A stretch of 64,000 nucleotides of DNA from Octadecabacter antarcticus 307 (GCF_000155675.2 NC_020911.1:3958501-4022500), one strand, 5' to 3'; shown: positions 9,204 to 18,266, counted from the stretch's first letter. Numbers and translations are program-made. The notes: generated by a model not told the origin, from the letters alone.

Positions 9204-10525
9204 TACGCTTTCGGCTTTGTCTGCAACAGCGGCATTACATCCGCCATTTCGGGCCCGCGCGTCACGCCCGTAACCGCATGGCGCAGCGGCATAAACAGCC
9301 CCTTACCCTTGCGGCCCGTCACGTCCTTTACGGCCGCAGTCCATGTGCCCCATGTGTCATCCGCGTAGGGCGGATCACCCAACAACGCCAACGCCTGCGG
9401 CACAAATTCCGCGTCCTCATCTGCAATCTGCGGCGCGGCACCATCGCGAAACACCGCCCACCAATCGCCCATGTCATCCAAAGATGCGATGTTTTCGCGC
9501 ACCACGTTCCAGAATCGTTCACCCAACAGCACAGGCACACCCAACGCGGCAACCGCGTCGGCGACATCTGCAAACGGGCGTGCCGCCAACCAACGGGCGG
9601 TCAACGGACCCAAATCATCCGCATCGAATTTCGTCGGAGCAGAGCCGAATTTCGACATCTCGAACCCAGCCACGACCTCCTCAACCGTTTCACGCAATTC
9701 AACAGGATCAGACGACCCCAGCCGCGCCATAAGACTCAGGATCGCCATCGGCGCAATGCCGTTTTTGCGCAAATCACGCAGCGCCAACGTCCCAAGACGT
9801 TTGGACAGCGCCTCACCCTGCGGACCCGTCAACAGGGAATGATGCGCGAACGTCGGAACAGTACCGCCCAGCGCTTGGATCATCTGTATTTGTGTCGCCG
9901 TATTCGTCACATGGTCGGACCCACGCACAACATCCGTGACCTTCATTTCCGTGTCATCCACGACAGATGCCAGCGTGTACAAATACTGCCCATCACCACG
10001 GATCAGCACAGGATCAGACACCGACGCCGCATCAATCGAAATTGCACCCAAAATACCATCAACCCACTCGGTACGCTTCTGATCGAGCTTAAAGCGCCAA
10101 TGCCCTGTGCGCCCCTCAGCGCGATACGCAACGATCTGATCAGCGGTCAAATTCAATGCAGCGCGGTCATAAACCGGCGGTTTCCCCATATTCAGCTGCT
10201 TCTTGCGCTTAAGGTCCAGTTCAACCGGCGTCTCAAAACACTCATACAACCGACCCGACGCAATCAGCGCGTCGCGCGCTGCGTCATAGCGATCCAATCG
10301 TTTGGATTGATACTCAATCTGGTCCCAAGAAATCCCCAACCACGTCAGGTCTTCCATGATCCCGTCGACATATTCCTGCTTTGATCGCTCTGGGTCTGTG
10401 TCGTCGATCCGCAAGATAAACGTCCCACCCGCGCGGCGCGCAATTGCGTGATTAAACAACGCCGCCCGCAGGTTACCAATGTGTAAATAACCTGTAGGGG
10501 ACGGGGCGAAACGGGTCGTGGTCAT
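9203..10525 (-). CDS. gltX: Glutamate-tRNA ligase
   Basis: A 440-residue class I synthetase charging tRNA-Glu. Signatures: the HIGH-type motif APSPTGYLHIGNLR near residue 6, FILRIDDTDPERS, the KMSKS-type LSKRLG near residue 240, and a C-terminal helical anticodon-binding domain. The start is the ATG before TTTRFAPSPTG; an upstream in-frame extension of 14 codons has no family similarity. Upstream of the MATE gene with a four-base overlap. Rhodobacteraceae usually carry two gltX genes; which paralogue this is cannot be decided here. Confidence 0.95.
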   Translation of the reverse strand: MTTTRFAPSPTGYLHIGNLRAALFNHAIARRAGGTFILRIDDTDPERSKQEYVDGIMEDLTWLGISWDQIEYQSKRLDRYDAARDALIASGRLYECFETPVELDLKRKKQLNMGKPPVYDRAALNLTADQIVAYRAEGRTGHWRFKLDQKRTEWVDGILGAISIDAASVSDPVLIRGDGQYLYTLASVVDDTEMKVTDVVRGSDHVTNTATQIQMIQALGGTVPTFAHHSLLTGPQGEALSKRLGTLALRDLRKNGIAPMAILSLMARLGSSDPVELRETVEEVVAGFEMSKFGSAPTKFDADDLGPLTARWLAARPFADVADAVAALGVPVLLGERFWNVVRENIASLDDMGDWWAVFRDGAAPQIADEDAEFVPQALALLGDPPYADDTWGTWTAAVKDVTGRKGKGLFMPLRHAVTGVTRGPEMADVMPLLQTKPKA

Positions 10526-10825
10526 GGTAATAATTTCCGGTATGAAAGGTTGCATCCGGCTTTTCACAGCGCGGCCGCGATGTCCATATTTCCTACTACT
10601 CTAGCTCGCCTTAAATGGCCACGACCGACCCAGATTGTCAAACAAGCGCACACGTTCTATTGAACCACAGCCATGTCCACATCGGCCAGCTTGTTGATAT
10701 ACAGAAACGCCCTCGCTTTCTTGTGTTTGCCCAAGCGGTCCAAAATCAAACCGAAATCCTGATGCCTCAGCATGATATAATGACTCAGCCGCGCTTTTTG
10801 CGCGCAGTCCGCGGCGGTCTCAACT
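10526..10825. other. Spacer between gltX and IS remnants, no recognised gene
   Basis: The gltX leader occupies the left part. A minus-strand open frame of 79 codons (10657-10896) runs into the IS30 fragment and matches nothing I recognise, so I do not call it a gene. Confidence 0.5.
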
Positions 10826-11011
10826 GATTGACGCAACACATGCATTGAAACGCTCTGCGGGAGTTTCGTTTTCCAGCGTCTTTCGTGGTCGCTCATTGGG
10901 CGGCCCTGCGACGGCGCTCAGCTTTGCCGGGCAATATATCAACAAATCTTTGCCTTTTGGGACGTATTGCACAGCAGACGGTTGGTGTTTTCGTTTGTGC
11001 CGCGTTGCCAC
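10826..11011 (-). pseudogene. IS30 transposase, C-terminal fragment
   Basis: The last 60 or so codons read as an IS30 C-terminus (YVPKGKDL, then KLSAVAG, NERPRKTL and ETPAERFNACVAS). The rest of the gene is absent; the IS256 element begins 26 nt away. This is not the same fragment as 860-1519, which holds the N-terminal half. Confidence 0.65.
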
Positions 11012-11175
11012 GCATTTCCCCCTTTCGGGACATCGTGAGTTATGCGCGAAAGTTGGTGACGGTGTGATTAGGCGGCGTTCTGAGGTTGCTTGATCGCGTC
11101 CTTGAACTCAACCCCTTGCATGACTTCGGGCAGTCGGTTTGTGCCGCTGAGCTTTCGCCATTTCTTCTTGGCTGC

Positions 11176-11217
11176 CCCTTGCCTGACAGGGTATTGCGCA
11201 GCAATGTCCCGCGAAGG
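11176..11217 (-). repeat. Transposase-borne hairpin repeat T1 (degenerate 5' end)
   Basis: Stem GGGaCATTGC / GCAATaCCC with TGC loop, then TGTCAGGCA. The usual CCCTCTC is decayed to CCTTCGC. Inserted in the IS256 gene after the MVFK segment. Confidence 0.8.
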
Positions 11218-11487
11218 ATCATCGGCTTGAAGACCATAGATAGGGCGGTTTTGCGGCTCAGGCAGCCTTTGGTTTTGCGTGTCTGATTGCGGACTGGGGC
11301 AAAGACGCTTTCAATCGGATTTGTCGTGCGGATGTGCTTCCAGTGTTTGGCTGGAAAGTCGTAGAAGGTAAGCAACGCGTCACGATCTTTGGTCAGCTTC
11401 TTGATAGCCCGCTCGTATTTCACGCCGTCGGTTTCCACAAACAGATCAAAGGCGACGATGGCCTCTTTCTTTGTTGCGGCCATCTAT

Positions 11488-11521
11488 GACCCGGCAGGGC
11501 ATGCTTGCATGCCTGAGAGGG
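11488..11521 (-). repeat. Transposase-borne hairpin repeat T2
   Basis: CCCTCTC, stem GGCATGC / GCATGCC with AA loop, then CTGCCGGG. In the IS256 transposase gene, same orientation as the gene. Confidence 0.9.
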
Positions 11522-11671
11522 CAGATGTCTTGCAGCCCTGCCGTGGGCTTTTCATGTAGGGCTTCGGCATCGCGCCCGTGATGTTGGCCATCTTGTGGAG
11601 CCAGCAGCGTTGTTCGCGTGTGCTCGGATACACGTCCCGCAATGCGGTCCAAAAGCCCAGGGCACCATCCA

Positions 11672-11712
11672 TTGCCCGGCAGTGCATTGTGCAACAATGT
11701 CACGTGAGGAGG
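11672..11712 (-). repeat. Transposase-borne hairpin repeat T3 (degenerate)
   Basis: Stem GTGaCATTGT / ACAATGCAC, then TGCCGGGCAATGG. The first end is decayed to CCTCAC. In the IS256 gene near DGALGFW. Confidence 0.8.
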
Positions 11713-11780
11713 AGCCACAGGCCAGATCGGGCGCAATCATCAGTCCCCGTTTTTTCAGGCTCCGAAGAAGATCACGCCCG

Positions 11781-11815
11781 TTGAGCGGCAACACATGCTT
11801 GCATGTGTGAGAGGG
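11781..11815 (-). repeat. Transposase-borne hairpin repeat T4
   Basis: CCCTCTC, stem ACACATGC / GCATGTGT with AA loop, then TGCCGCTCA. In the IS256 gene. Confidence 0.88.
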
Positions 11816-11973
11816 GGTTGTCCGCGTTCTCGCGGAACCCATCCATGATACCAAGAACATCCTTGTCGCCGTATTCGTCTGCGCCAATAATCACCAACAT
11901 ACATTGACGATCATCGTCCAGGCGCGGGTTGAAGTAGACACCGTCCGCCCAGATGTAGGCGTAGCGCTTGCCC

Positions 11974-12009
11974 CCCTCTCATGCATGCGACGCATGCACT
12001 GCCGGGCAA
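11974..12009 (+). repeat. Transposase-borne hairpin repeat T5
   Basis: CCCTCTC, stem TGCATGCG / CGCATGCA with a single-base loop, then CTGCCGGGCA. In the IS256 gene, opposite orientation to the gene. Confidence 0.9.
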
Positions 12010-12152
12010 CAGGTCAGATCGCGCTTGCGCCAGGCCTTATACTCGTCCCACCAGGTTGCCTTAAGACGTGTGATTGTCGAAGACGACAACCCCTCGGCAG
12101 GCGGGCCCACCAACGAAGCCAGAGCCTCCCTGAAGTCCCCCGTCGAGATGCC

Positions 12153-12189
12153 CCCTCTCGGCGATGCAAGCATCGCCTGCCGGGCAGTG
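12153..12189 (+). repeat. Transposase-borne hairpin repeat T6
   Basis: CCCTCTC, stem GCGATGC / GCATCGC with AA loop, then CTGCCGGGCAGTG. In the IS256 gene right after LPWLYLK, opposite orientation to the gene. Confidence 0.92.
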
Positions 12190-12341
12190 CTTGAGGTAAA
12201 GCCATGGCAGCAATTCCGCCACAGACTTTGCCTTGCGCAAATAGGGCGGGATAAGCGACGCGTTGAAATGGACCTTCATACCATCCGCGTTTGCACCACG
12301 GTCGCGCACCCGAGGAACCTGGACTGACACCTTGCCGATCC

Positions 12342-12377
12342 CCCTTCTCGGCAGATTGTTTCACAATCGCCTGTCCC
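12342..12377 (+). repeat. Transposase-borne hairpin repeat T7
   Basis: CCTTCTC, stem GATTGT / ACAATC with TTTC loop, then CCTGTC. Lies head to head and almost abutting T8 in the IS256 gene. Confidence 0.8.
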
Positions 12378-12378
12378 G

Positions 12379-12413
12379 TTGCCGACAGGCCATGCTTTGC
12401 ATGACCGAGAGGG
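12379..12413 (-). repeat. Transposase-borne hairpin repeat T8
   Basis: CCCTCTC, stem GGTCATGC / GCATGGCC with AAA loop, then TGTCGGCA. Two bases from T7 in the opposite orientation. Confidence 0.85.
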
Positions 12414-12728
12414 GGCAATGGTCATAACTTCGCGCTCCGGCAGAAAGCCATGCTGCACCAGCCGCTGGCGACCCTCGTCGTTCAAAAGGTGGACGTGACC
12501 TTCCAGAAACTCCGACACCTCAGCGCGCACAGCAGTGGCCAGAAGCTCCCGTGCTCCTGCGCGCAGCACATCTGTCAACGGATCAGGTGAAAAATCGCTT
12601 GGTTTCGTGAAGTCGATAACTGTATTCTTGGTCATGTGGCATATCCCTTACTCAATGAGAATGCGGCGCGTCAACAACGCCATGATATGCCGCCCATCAG
12701 GGCCGTCACAAACTTTCAGCTATAACTC

Positions 12729-13812
12729 AGGGACGGATAAGTACTGGAATGCGGAGATCAAAGGGTTAGTGCTCTTTGTGGGGAAGCGCTCAAAGACCTG
12801 GTACTTTCAGAAGGACGTTGGCGGTCAGACCAAGCGCATTCTGATTGGCCGGTTTCCAATCATTTCTGCGCAGGCCGCACTTGGCGTCGCATTGGAGATG
12901 GGCCGAGGGGCAGGGAAAGCGGCTCAACTCGGCGCGCCCAAGTTGGAGGCCGTGATGGAGGCGTATTTGGCACGCCCTCAACTTCGTTCTGAGACCAACA
13001 AGATCGGGATGCGCGCCCAGCTTACGCTTCATCTAAAAGACTGGATGCGCTTGCCGCTCGACGAGATCAGCAAGGTCATGGCAGTGCGCCGTCATCACGA
13101 CATGCCTGGATCGCCGTCAGCCGCCAATCATTTGCTTCGTAGTTTTCGCGCCATCTACAACCATGCCCGCCGGACTGGCGATCTGCCGGAAGCCCCAACG
13201 AAGGCGATAGAGTGGTTTGAAGATAAGCCTGATGGACGGATTATTGAGGACCTGAAGCACTGGCGGAAGACGATTGATGATCTGCCCAACCCGATCCATC
13301 ACGTCGTTTGGGCGACGAAATATCGACATAAGGTTCTGCGCGGGCTGATGCGTGAACAGATCCGCGATATCATTCGACAGTCTTGTGCCGAGATGGGCGT
13401 GCATATTGTGAAGGGTGTTCTGGCAGGTGACCACGTCCACATGTTCATATCTGTCCCGCCACAGATCGCGCTGTCGAAGGTGATGCAGCGGATCAAATGG
13501 CGCTCGTCGCGGCGGGTTCAGATGGAGTTCCCAGAGTTGCGCCGCTATTGGGAAAGGCAGTTTTGGGCCCGTGGATATTTCTCGACAACGTCAGGAAATG
13601 TCACCGACAATGTCATCCTGCAGTATCTGGAATTAAATTCCAATCGCGATGCTACCGGCCTCGGCCGGTAGTGGTTCAATGGACTTCGTAAAACTGAAGT
13701 ATTCACCTTAAAGTGGGAACAGATACAGGAAGACCGGATTCATCTGCCAATGACGAAGAACGGGCGGGGTTTCGATCTTCCTATCTTGCAACTGCACCAT
13801 GAGATCTTGGGG
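12729..13812 (+). pseudogene. Phage-type tyrosine recombinase (integrase), broken by IS200 and IS3
   Basis: The N-terminal arm-binding region reads in frame from about 12740: KGLVLFVGKRSKTWYFQKDVGGQTKRILIG..., then the core-binding segment with EAYLARPQLRSETNKIGMR, HLKDWMRLPLDEI, FRAIYNHARR and EWFEDKPDGRIIEDL, ending at about 13295 where an IS200-type transposase begins in the same frame. The start of the catalytic domain (FTLKWEQI...RIHLPMTKNGRGFDLPI) resumes after it at about 13690 and is cut off again at about 13812 by the IS3 end. The active-site Arg/His/Tyr region is not found elsewhere in the window. This suggests a former integrative element. Confidence 0.75.
13297..13671 (+). pseudogene. 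IS200/IS605-family TnpA, N-terminally truncated and fused to the integrase frame
   Basis: A Y1 HUH transposase. The HUH metal-binding motif is in DHVHMFIS and the catalytic Tyr region in NVTDNVILQYLEL. The first 15 or so residues of the intact copy (31168-31587) are missing, and the frame is open straight through from the integrase fragment. A subterminal hairpin (CTACCGGCC / GGCCGGTAG) overlaps the stop codon, as in the other two copies. Confidence 0.8.
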
Positions 13813-14169
13813 CAATCCCCCCTAAAATTGTTGGCATTCAAAACTCAAATTTTCTCGGCAAGATATCTGAGGAGATTTTTGATGAAGATAGCGCGATTTA
13901 GCGACGCACAGGTCATGGGCATTTTGAAGCAGGCGGAGGGCGGTACGCCGGTCTCTGAGCTGTGTCGGGAGCATGGGATGAGTAGCGCCAGTTTTTACAA
14001 GTGGCGTGCCAAGTTCGGCGGCATGGATGCGTCCTTGATCACCGAGATGAAGGACATGGCCGAGCAAAACCGCCGTCTCAAGAGGATGTATGCTGCGATG
14101 AGTATGTCCGAGACGATCTTCTGAAGGAGGCGCTCGGAATAAAGCGCTAAGGCCGTCTCACCGACGATT

Positions 14170-14207
14170 CCCTCTCGGTGAATGTGCCATTCACCTGCCG
14201 GCCAGTG
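14170..14207 (+). repeat. Transposase-borne hairpin repeat T9
   Basis: CCCTCTC, stem GTGAATG / CATTCAC with TGC loop, then CTGCCGGCCAGTG. At the OrfA/OrfB overlap of IS3-A1; same site as T11, T25, T30 and T36. Confidence 0.92.
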
Positions 14208-14569
14208 GATGGCCATGAATGCAGTCATGCAGCGGGGCACAAGTATCGCACTTGCCTGTCGTACCTTCCAAATTAGCGAGACCTGCTATCGGTACAGCCC
14301 GATCTTGAGTGATGAGAATGAGGAGAGAGCAGATTGGCTGGAACGCCTGACCAAGAACAAGCGCACGTGGGGCTTTGGGTTGTGTTTTTTATATTTACGC
14401 AACGTGCAGGGCTACGGCTGGAACCACAAACGCGTGTATCCCACTGGCCGTCAGGCGGATCTACTGTGAACTGGAGCTGAACCTGCGGATCAAGCCAAAA
14501 AATCGCCTCAAACGTGACAAACCCGAGCCGTTAGCGGTGCCTGATGCACCAAACGAGACCTGGTCTATC

Positions 14570-14608
14570 GCTGCCCGGCAGTTGATTGCTGTGCAATCAA
14601 TGAGAGGG
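14570..14608 (-). repeat. Transposase-borne hairpin repeat T10 (39 nt, in frame)
   Basis: CCCTCTC, stem TTGATTGC / GCAATCAA with ACA loop, then CTGCCGGGCAGCG. It separates the TWS and DFMADQ codons of IS3 OrfB and adds exactly 13 codons without a stop. Same site as T12, T26, T29 and T37. Confidence 0.93.
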
Positions 14609-15052
14609 GATTTCATGGCGGATCAGCTTGCAGACGGCAGATCAATCCGAACTCTTAACGTCTTGGATGACTTCAATCGTGAAGGCTTGTGCATTGACGT
14701 GGACTTCTCGCTGCCCGCAGAACGCGTCGTCCGGAGCCTGAACCAGATCATCGAGTGGCGCGGCAAACCCCAAACCATACGTGTCGATAACGTCCTATGC
14801 GCGGAATGATTAGCTGAATTGGCGTCAGGTTATTGTCGCATCGAGGCGTCTCGACACGTTAGAAGCATTGCTCAGTTTGGCATTTTGGTCAACGAACTGT
14901 CTCTCCCATAACAAACACAGAGTACGCTTTTGCGGCTCTCACCGTCCTTAAGACGAGATCTTTGGGTCGTTGAGCAGAAGGCCTAAACATTATCTACGAG
15001 GTCAGTTGTCTGCCTCCACGGCCCTTACAGAGAAAGGTCCTACTGCTGTCGA

Positions 15053-16320
15053 TCACCCCTCAAAGAAGGGGCGATATGGTTCGCCGTGCTTGATGATCCC
15101 ATGAACGGTTCGGGCCATCTTCGCTGCGATTGCGGTGTACGCCTTTCGGCGCAAATGGGTGTTGTGACGGTCTTTGGCGATGTAGCGCTCGAACTTGTCG
15201 CGGAAGCTGTTGGTGCGCTGCAGAATAGCAACCTGTCCAGCCATCCAAAGCGTTCGACGAAGCCGAGCATTGCCATATTTTGACAGTTTGGTTTGCCCTC
15301 TGAATGTACCTGATTGCATAGTCGCAAGGTCCATTCCACAGAACTTCAAAAACTGCCGGTGATGACGAAAGCGCCGTACATCCCCAGCTTCTGCCAAAAT
15401 TGTCAAAGCATTGCGTATTCCGGGGCAATCCGGCCACCCATACCGATTTGATCCGGCCGGGGGTTCCGGGGCATCCGGCCACCCCCCTTTGACCTGATTT
15501 AGTGTGCTGCGAGGCGATCTGTAGCAGGGCTACTCTGACGTTCCTTTTGAACATGCTTATCGCGTCGGAATCTGCGGCAACCGGCAGTCCGACTGATACT
15601 TTGGCAGTCTCGTAGATATCTGAAAGTAAACGCTCTTTTGCAACCTTGAGGCCCACCACATCCCAAGCGTCAGCGATGAATGCCTCCTTGCTCATGGCTG
15701 AGATCAAGTGTGGTGACGGATAACGTTCAAGGAAAGCAAAGAACCAGTCACTGCGAGAACTGCGATGGAAACGATCAGCTTCAGGAAAATACAGCGGCAG
15801 ATAATGGGTTAAAACTCGGTGCCACAACTCGGTGCCACAACTCGGTGCCACAACTCGGTCTTCGACTTGGATACGATGTCATGCGTTTTGGAACGCTCTT
15901 GGATGTCGTTAGTGCCACGCACGAGGGGGTCATGATAAAACTGCTCGTTCCCGATCTCCATCATGTGAAGAATGACCTGGGCATCCTTAGGGTCGTTTTT
16001 GTCCCAACTGTTGTGCAAGGCCTCTCGCGTTCTGGCCAGGGCCACAGATGACACCAACTTCAACTCAAAACCTGCTGCGGCAAGATGATAAGCCAAGGCA
16101 CGGTGATAATTACCCGTTGCTTCAAAAGCTACACGGACAGGGCGGCCGTAGCAGGCAAGCGATGTGATTAGACGATTGAAGTCGTCTAGCTGGTTCAGAA
16201 CAGTCAAACGACGGCGGCGCTTCTTGTCCGCAATAGCAATGAGACCTTCGTCACGGGCCTTCGAGATATCGATGGCCACCAAAACGGGCGCAGTTTGTGT
16301 AATAATGATATCGGTCATAG
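15053..16320 (-). pseudogene. IS110-family DEDD transposase, broken (copy C1)
   Basis: N-terminal RuvC-like domain is recognisable (LVAIDISKARDE with the first Asp, VRVAFEATGNYHRAL with the Glu, NDPKDAQVI with the Asp pair) and the C-terminal Tnp20 domain appears later (GDVRRFRHHRQFLKFCGMD, SKYGNARLRRTLWMA). Two defects break it. One is a 13-bp tandem repeat (unit ACCGAGTTGTGGC, three copies here) that shifts the frame. The other is an 80-bp block resembling IS21 ends that replaces the segment containing the usual IPGIG motif. The start is the ATG before TDIIITQTAP. Confidence 0.85.
15412..15488 (-). repeat. IS21-type end relic inside the IS110 transposase (C1)
   Basis: Two copies of GTGGCCGGAT...GCCCCGGAA, a motif typical of IS21-family ends, occupy the middle of the transposase gene. 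The same relic is present in the other three IS110 copies. Confidence 0.55.
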
Positions 16321-16322
16321 TT

Positions 16323-16451
16323 GGTCTCCTTTGCGGTGTGGTTTGTACAAAACCACCGTAGGGACCTGAGGCACGGCTATGACCACCTGCTGCATTATTT
16401 GGGGCTGCGCAGGCAGTCATAGCCTTAAATTAGCGATATTCCGAAGGTGTT
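16323..16451 (-). ncRNA. Candidate IS110 bridge RNA (copy C1)
   Basis: The leader between the element end and the transposase start folds, on the transposase strand, into a stem-loop at 16375-16424 (GGCTATGAC / GTCATAGCC outer stem, CCTGC / GCAGG inner stem) with an 18-nt internal loop. A second hairpin (GTGGTTT / AAACCAC) lies nearer the gene. IS110 elements are known to encode a bridge RNA with a target-binding loop in this position. This copy's loop reads CAGCCCC then AAATAATG, matching the ATAATGGG form of the target. Confidence 0.5.
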
Positions 16452-16764
16452 ACGGCACAGAATATATCAGCGGGACCTTGATGACATGGGCCGAGAAACA
16501 CAGTGTTCGGCTTGAACACATCCAGCCAGGCAAACCTCAACAGAACGCCTATATCGAGCGCTACAATCGAACCATTCGTGGCGAATGGCTGAGCCAATAC
16601 ATCTTTGAAACCATCGATGAGGCACAAGAACAAGCAACTGAATGGCTCTGGACTTACAACAACGAGCGACCCAACATGGGCATCGGCGGCATAACACCCG
16701 CAATGAAACTGAAAACAGCCGCGTGAATCATACGGCTGAGCCCCATTAAAAATGGGGGGATTAC

Positions 16765-17428
16765 CGATACGTCTGAAGCCGCGCTGGAATCCAACCACAT
16801 CATGCGTCAAAAACAACGCCCGTGGGTTACTCTGGAACGGGATTTGTACTGCGATTTCATGGATAGCGGTCACGGCTGCAATATCATCGGGAACATTAAC
16901 CATATTAACAGAGGTAAATCTCCTGCGCTCTGTGTTCGCTTTAATTGGAAAGTTGTGAGATGCTACAAATCGGCCGATGAATACCATATAATCGCGGAAT
17001 TTGCCCGTGAGTGCATCGACAAGCCGTCGTTTTTTCAGCTGTGACTGATCTTTCCCAACGACAAACCGGCATTCACTAGAAATAACGGGAGGGCATGATT
17101 TGGGTGCGAGGATGATGGCATCACCCAAGATCAAGCAAAGTTGATGATCCTCGCTTGCATTACCTGCACATCCACTACTTTGGCCGAAGGAGTTGGTGTG
17201 GAAGCGCGTGCGTTCAGCATCGAACACAAGAACCGCTTCGGCCCGTCTTCGGCAAAAGTTCCAGAATATCAGTGGGCAAGGTTCATTCAATAAGAATATA
17301 CAGACTAAAGTCTTAATCATCGCTCACACCCGCTTGGTGTGGTCTGCACGCTCAGTGCGTTTGATACATAAAGCCGGATATTTTCGAGACAAAGACAGAT
17401 ATGAAAACATGAACTGGGCTGGGGTGTG
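16765..17428. other. Stretch without a recognised gene between IS3-A1 and rpsD
   Basis: A minus-strand frame (about 16767-17320, roughly 185 codons) is open but reads on into IS3 sequence and has no motif I recognise; it could be a gene remnant. Near 17357 lies a 20-bp motif shared with two other spacers (see repeats). Confidence 0.4.
17357..17377 (+). repeat. GCGTTTGATACATAA motif, copy 1
   Basis: GCGTTTGATACATAAAGCCGG. Related copies at 26263-26282 (complement) and 28747-28766, all in IS-flanked spacers and followed by an AATATC-type sequence. Confidence 0.6.
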
Positions 17429-17457
17429 TTGACAGGTCCCAGACTCGCGCGTAATGC
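17429..17457 (+). promoter_or_regulatory. Possible sigma-70-type promoter of rpsD
   Basis: TTGACA is followed after 17 nt by TAATGC, about 190 nt upstream of the rpsD start. The -10 match is weak, so this is tentative. Confidence 0.3.
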
Positions 17458-17645
17458 AGCCTTTCAATTGGTGTTGGTGGTTCCCGCAAGGGAGTACCTG
17501 TCGGGGGTTCGCCCCAAAGGACAACGCCCTTCACGTTCCAAAGTTTGCGCATTTTGCGACGGCGATGGGGCAAACGCGTTTCTCAACCCGAACCTTTGGT
17601 GAGGATAAGTTGAGGAAGCACTTAAATTGATGAAGGAGATCAGCC

Positions 17646-18266
17646 GTGACCAAACGCACGTCTGCCAAGTATAAAATTGACCGCCGGATGGGTGAAAACA
17701 TCTGGGGTCGTCCGAAATCCCCAGTCAACCGTCGTGAATACGGCCCTGGCCAGCACGGTCAGCGTCGTAAGGGCAAATTGTCCGACTTCGGTATGCAGTT
17801 GCGCGCCAAGCAGAAGCTTAAGGGCTACTACGGCGACCTGACAGAAAAGCAATTTCGCAAAATCTTTACTGAAGCCGAGCGAGTCAAAGGCGATACTGGT
17901 GAGAACCTGATTGGTTTGCTTGAGCGTCGTCTGGACGCTGTTGTGTACCGCGCCAAGTTCGTGCCGACTGTTTTCGCGGCGCGTCAGTTCGTGAATCACG
18001 GCCACGTCACAGTGAACGGCAAGAAGGTTAACATCCCGTCTTATCGCGTCAAAGAAGGCGATATCGTCGAAGTCCGCGACAGTTCCAAACAGAACGTGGC
18101 TGTCCTTGATGCTATCGGTTTGGCGGAACGCGATGTTCCTGATTACATGGACGTCGATCACTCCAAGATGTCCGCGACGTTCGTGCGCACACCTGGACTT
18201 GGCGATGTGCCATATCCGGTGATGATGGAGCCGAATCTCGTGATCGAATATTACGCTCAGAACTAA
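17646..18266 (+). CDS. rpsD: 30S ribosomal protein S4
   Basis: A 206-residue S4 protein that nucleates 30S assembly on 16S rRNA. The start is a GTG with a good AAGGAGAT site 6 nt upstream. Diagnostic stretches: [14 protein letters not shown] near the N-terminus, [13 protein letters not shown], and the S4 RNA-binding domain (residues about 94-160) with [21 protein letters not shown]. It stands alone and is followed by a terminator, the arrangement usual in Rhodobacteraceae. Confidence 0.97.
   Translation: MTKRTSAKYKIDRRMGENIWGRPKSPVNRREYGPGQHGQRRKGKLSDFGMQLRAKQKLKGYYGDLTEKQFRKIFTEAERVKGDTGENLIGLLERRLDAVVYRAKFVPTVFAARQFVNHGHVTVNGKKVNIPSYRVKEGDIVEVRDSSKQNVAVLDAIGLAERDVPDYMDVDHSKMSATFVRTPGLGDVPYPVMMEPNLVIEYYAQN

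Larger units (their letters stand above)
11068..12635 (-). pseudogene. IS256/Mutator-type transposase, interrupted eight times
   Basis: Reading from 12635, segments of an IS256 transposase appear in order in changing frames: the N-terminus with LLATAVRAEVSEFLEGH, then VPRVRDRG...IPPYLRKAKSVAELLPWLYLK, ISTGDFREALASLVG, LWADGVYFNPR region, DGALGFW.ALRDVYPSTREQRCW, KYERAIKKLTKDRDALLTFYDFPA, HWKHIRTTNPIES and KTKGCLSRKTALSMVFK. Each break coincides with a CCCTCTC...TGCCGGGCA hairpin repeat (positions listed separately). Removing the repeats would restore an essentially full-length transposase of about 400 residues. As it stands, the frame is broken repeatedly unless some mechanism skips the inserts. 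Confidence 0.85.
11037..12728 (-). mobile_element. IS256-family insertion sequence riddled with hairpin repeats
   Basis: Imperfect terminal inverted repeats are visible: GAGTTATGCGCGAAAGTTGG at the left edge and its counterpart (complement GAGTTATAGCTGAAAGTTTG) at 12703-12728. The single transposase gene between them is interrupted by eight small hairpin repeats. I see no clear target duplication. The left flank is IS30 debris and the right flank a phage-type integrase remnant. Confidence 0.8.
14793..16454 (-). mobile_element. IS110-family element, copy C1, inserted in IS3-A1 OrfB
   Basis: The element interrupts OrfB between GATAACG and GGCACAGAATA, i.e. inside the codons of the conserved DNG(P/T)E motif. 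ACG is present at both junctions, compatible with the short core shared by target and donor in IS110 elements. It carries one transposase gene on the minus strand, about 130 nt of structured leader and about 260 nt of downstream noncoding sequence. Confidence 0.85.
13813..16764 (+). mobile_element. IS3-family element A1, split by an IS110 insertion
   Basis: Ends resemble inverted repeats: CAATCCCCCCTAAAAT on the left, CATTAAAAATGGGGGGATTA on the right. OrfA (13882-14124) has the HTH of this IS3 subgroup (ARFSDAQVMGILKQAEGG, SFYKWRAKFGGMD) but loses frame before its normal LLKEALG end. OrfB is interrupted by hairpins T9 and T10 and by the IS110 copy C1 at the DNG codons. Its C-terminal third (EYISGTLMTW... 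to the stop at 16725) follows on the far side. Five related copies exist in the window. Confidence 0.85.

Noticed and set aside
9179..10384. 401-codon open frame on the plus strand opposite gltX
   Set aside because: It is antisense to the clearly recognised gltX, is Arg/His-rich and has no known domain; a shadow frame.
16430..17320. 296-codon minus-strand frame after IS3-A1
   Set aside because: Half of it is the antisense of IS3 OrfB; the rest has no recognisable domain, so I list it only as an uncharacterised stretch.
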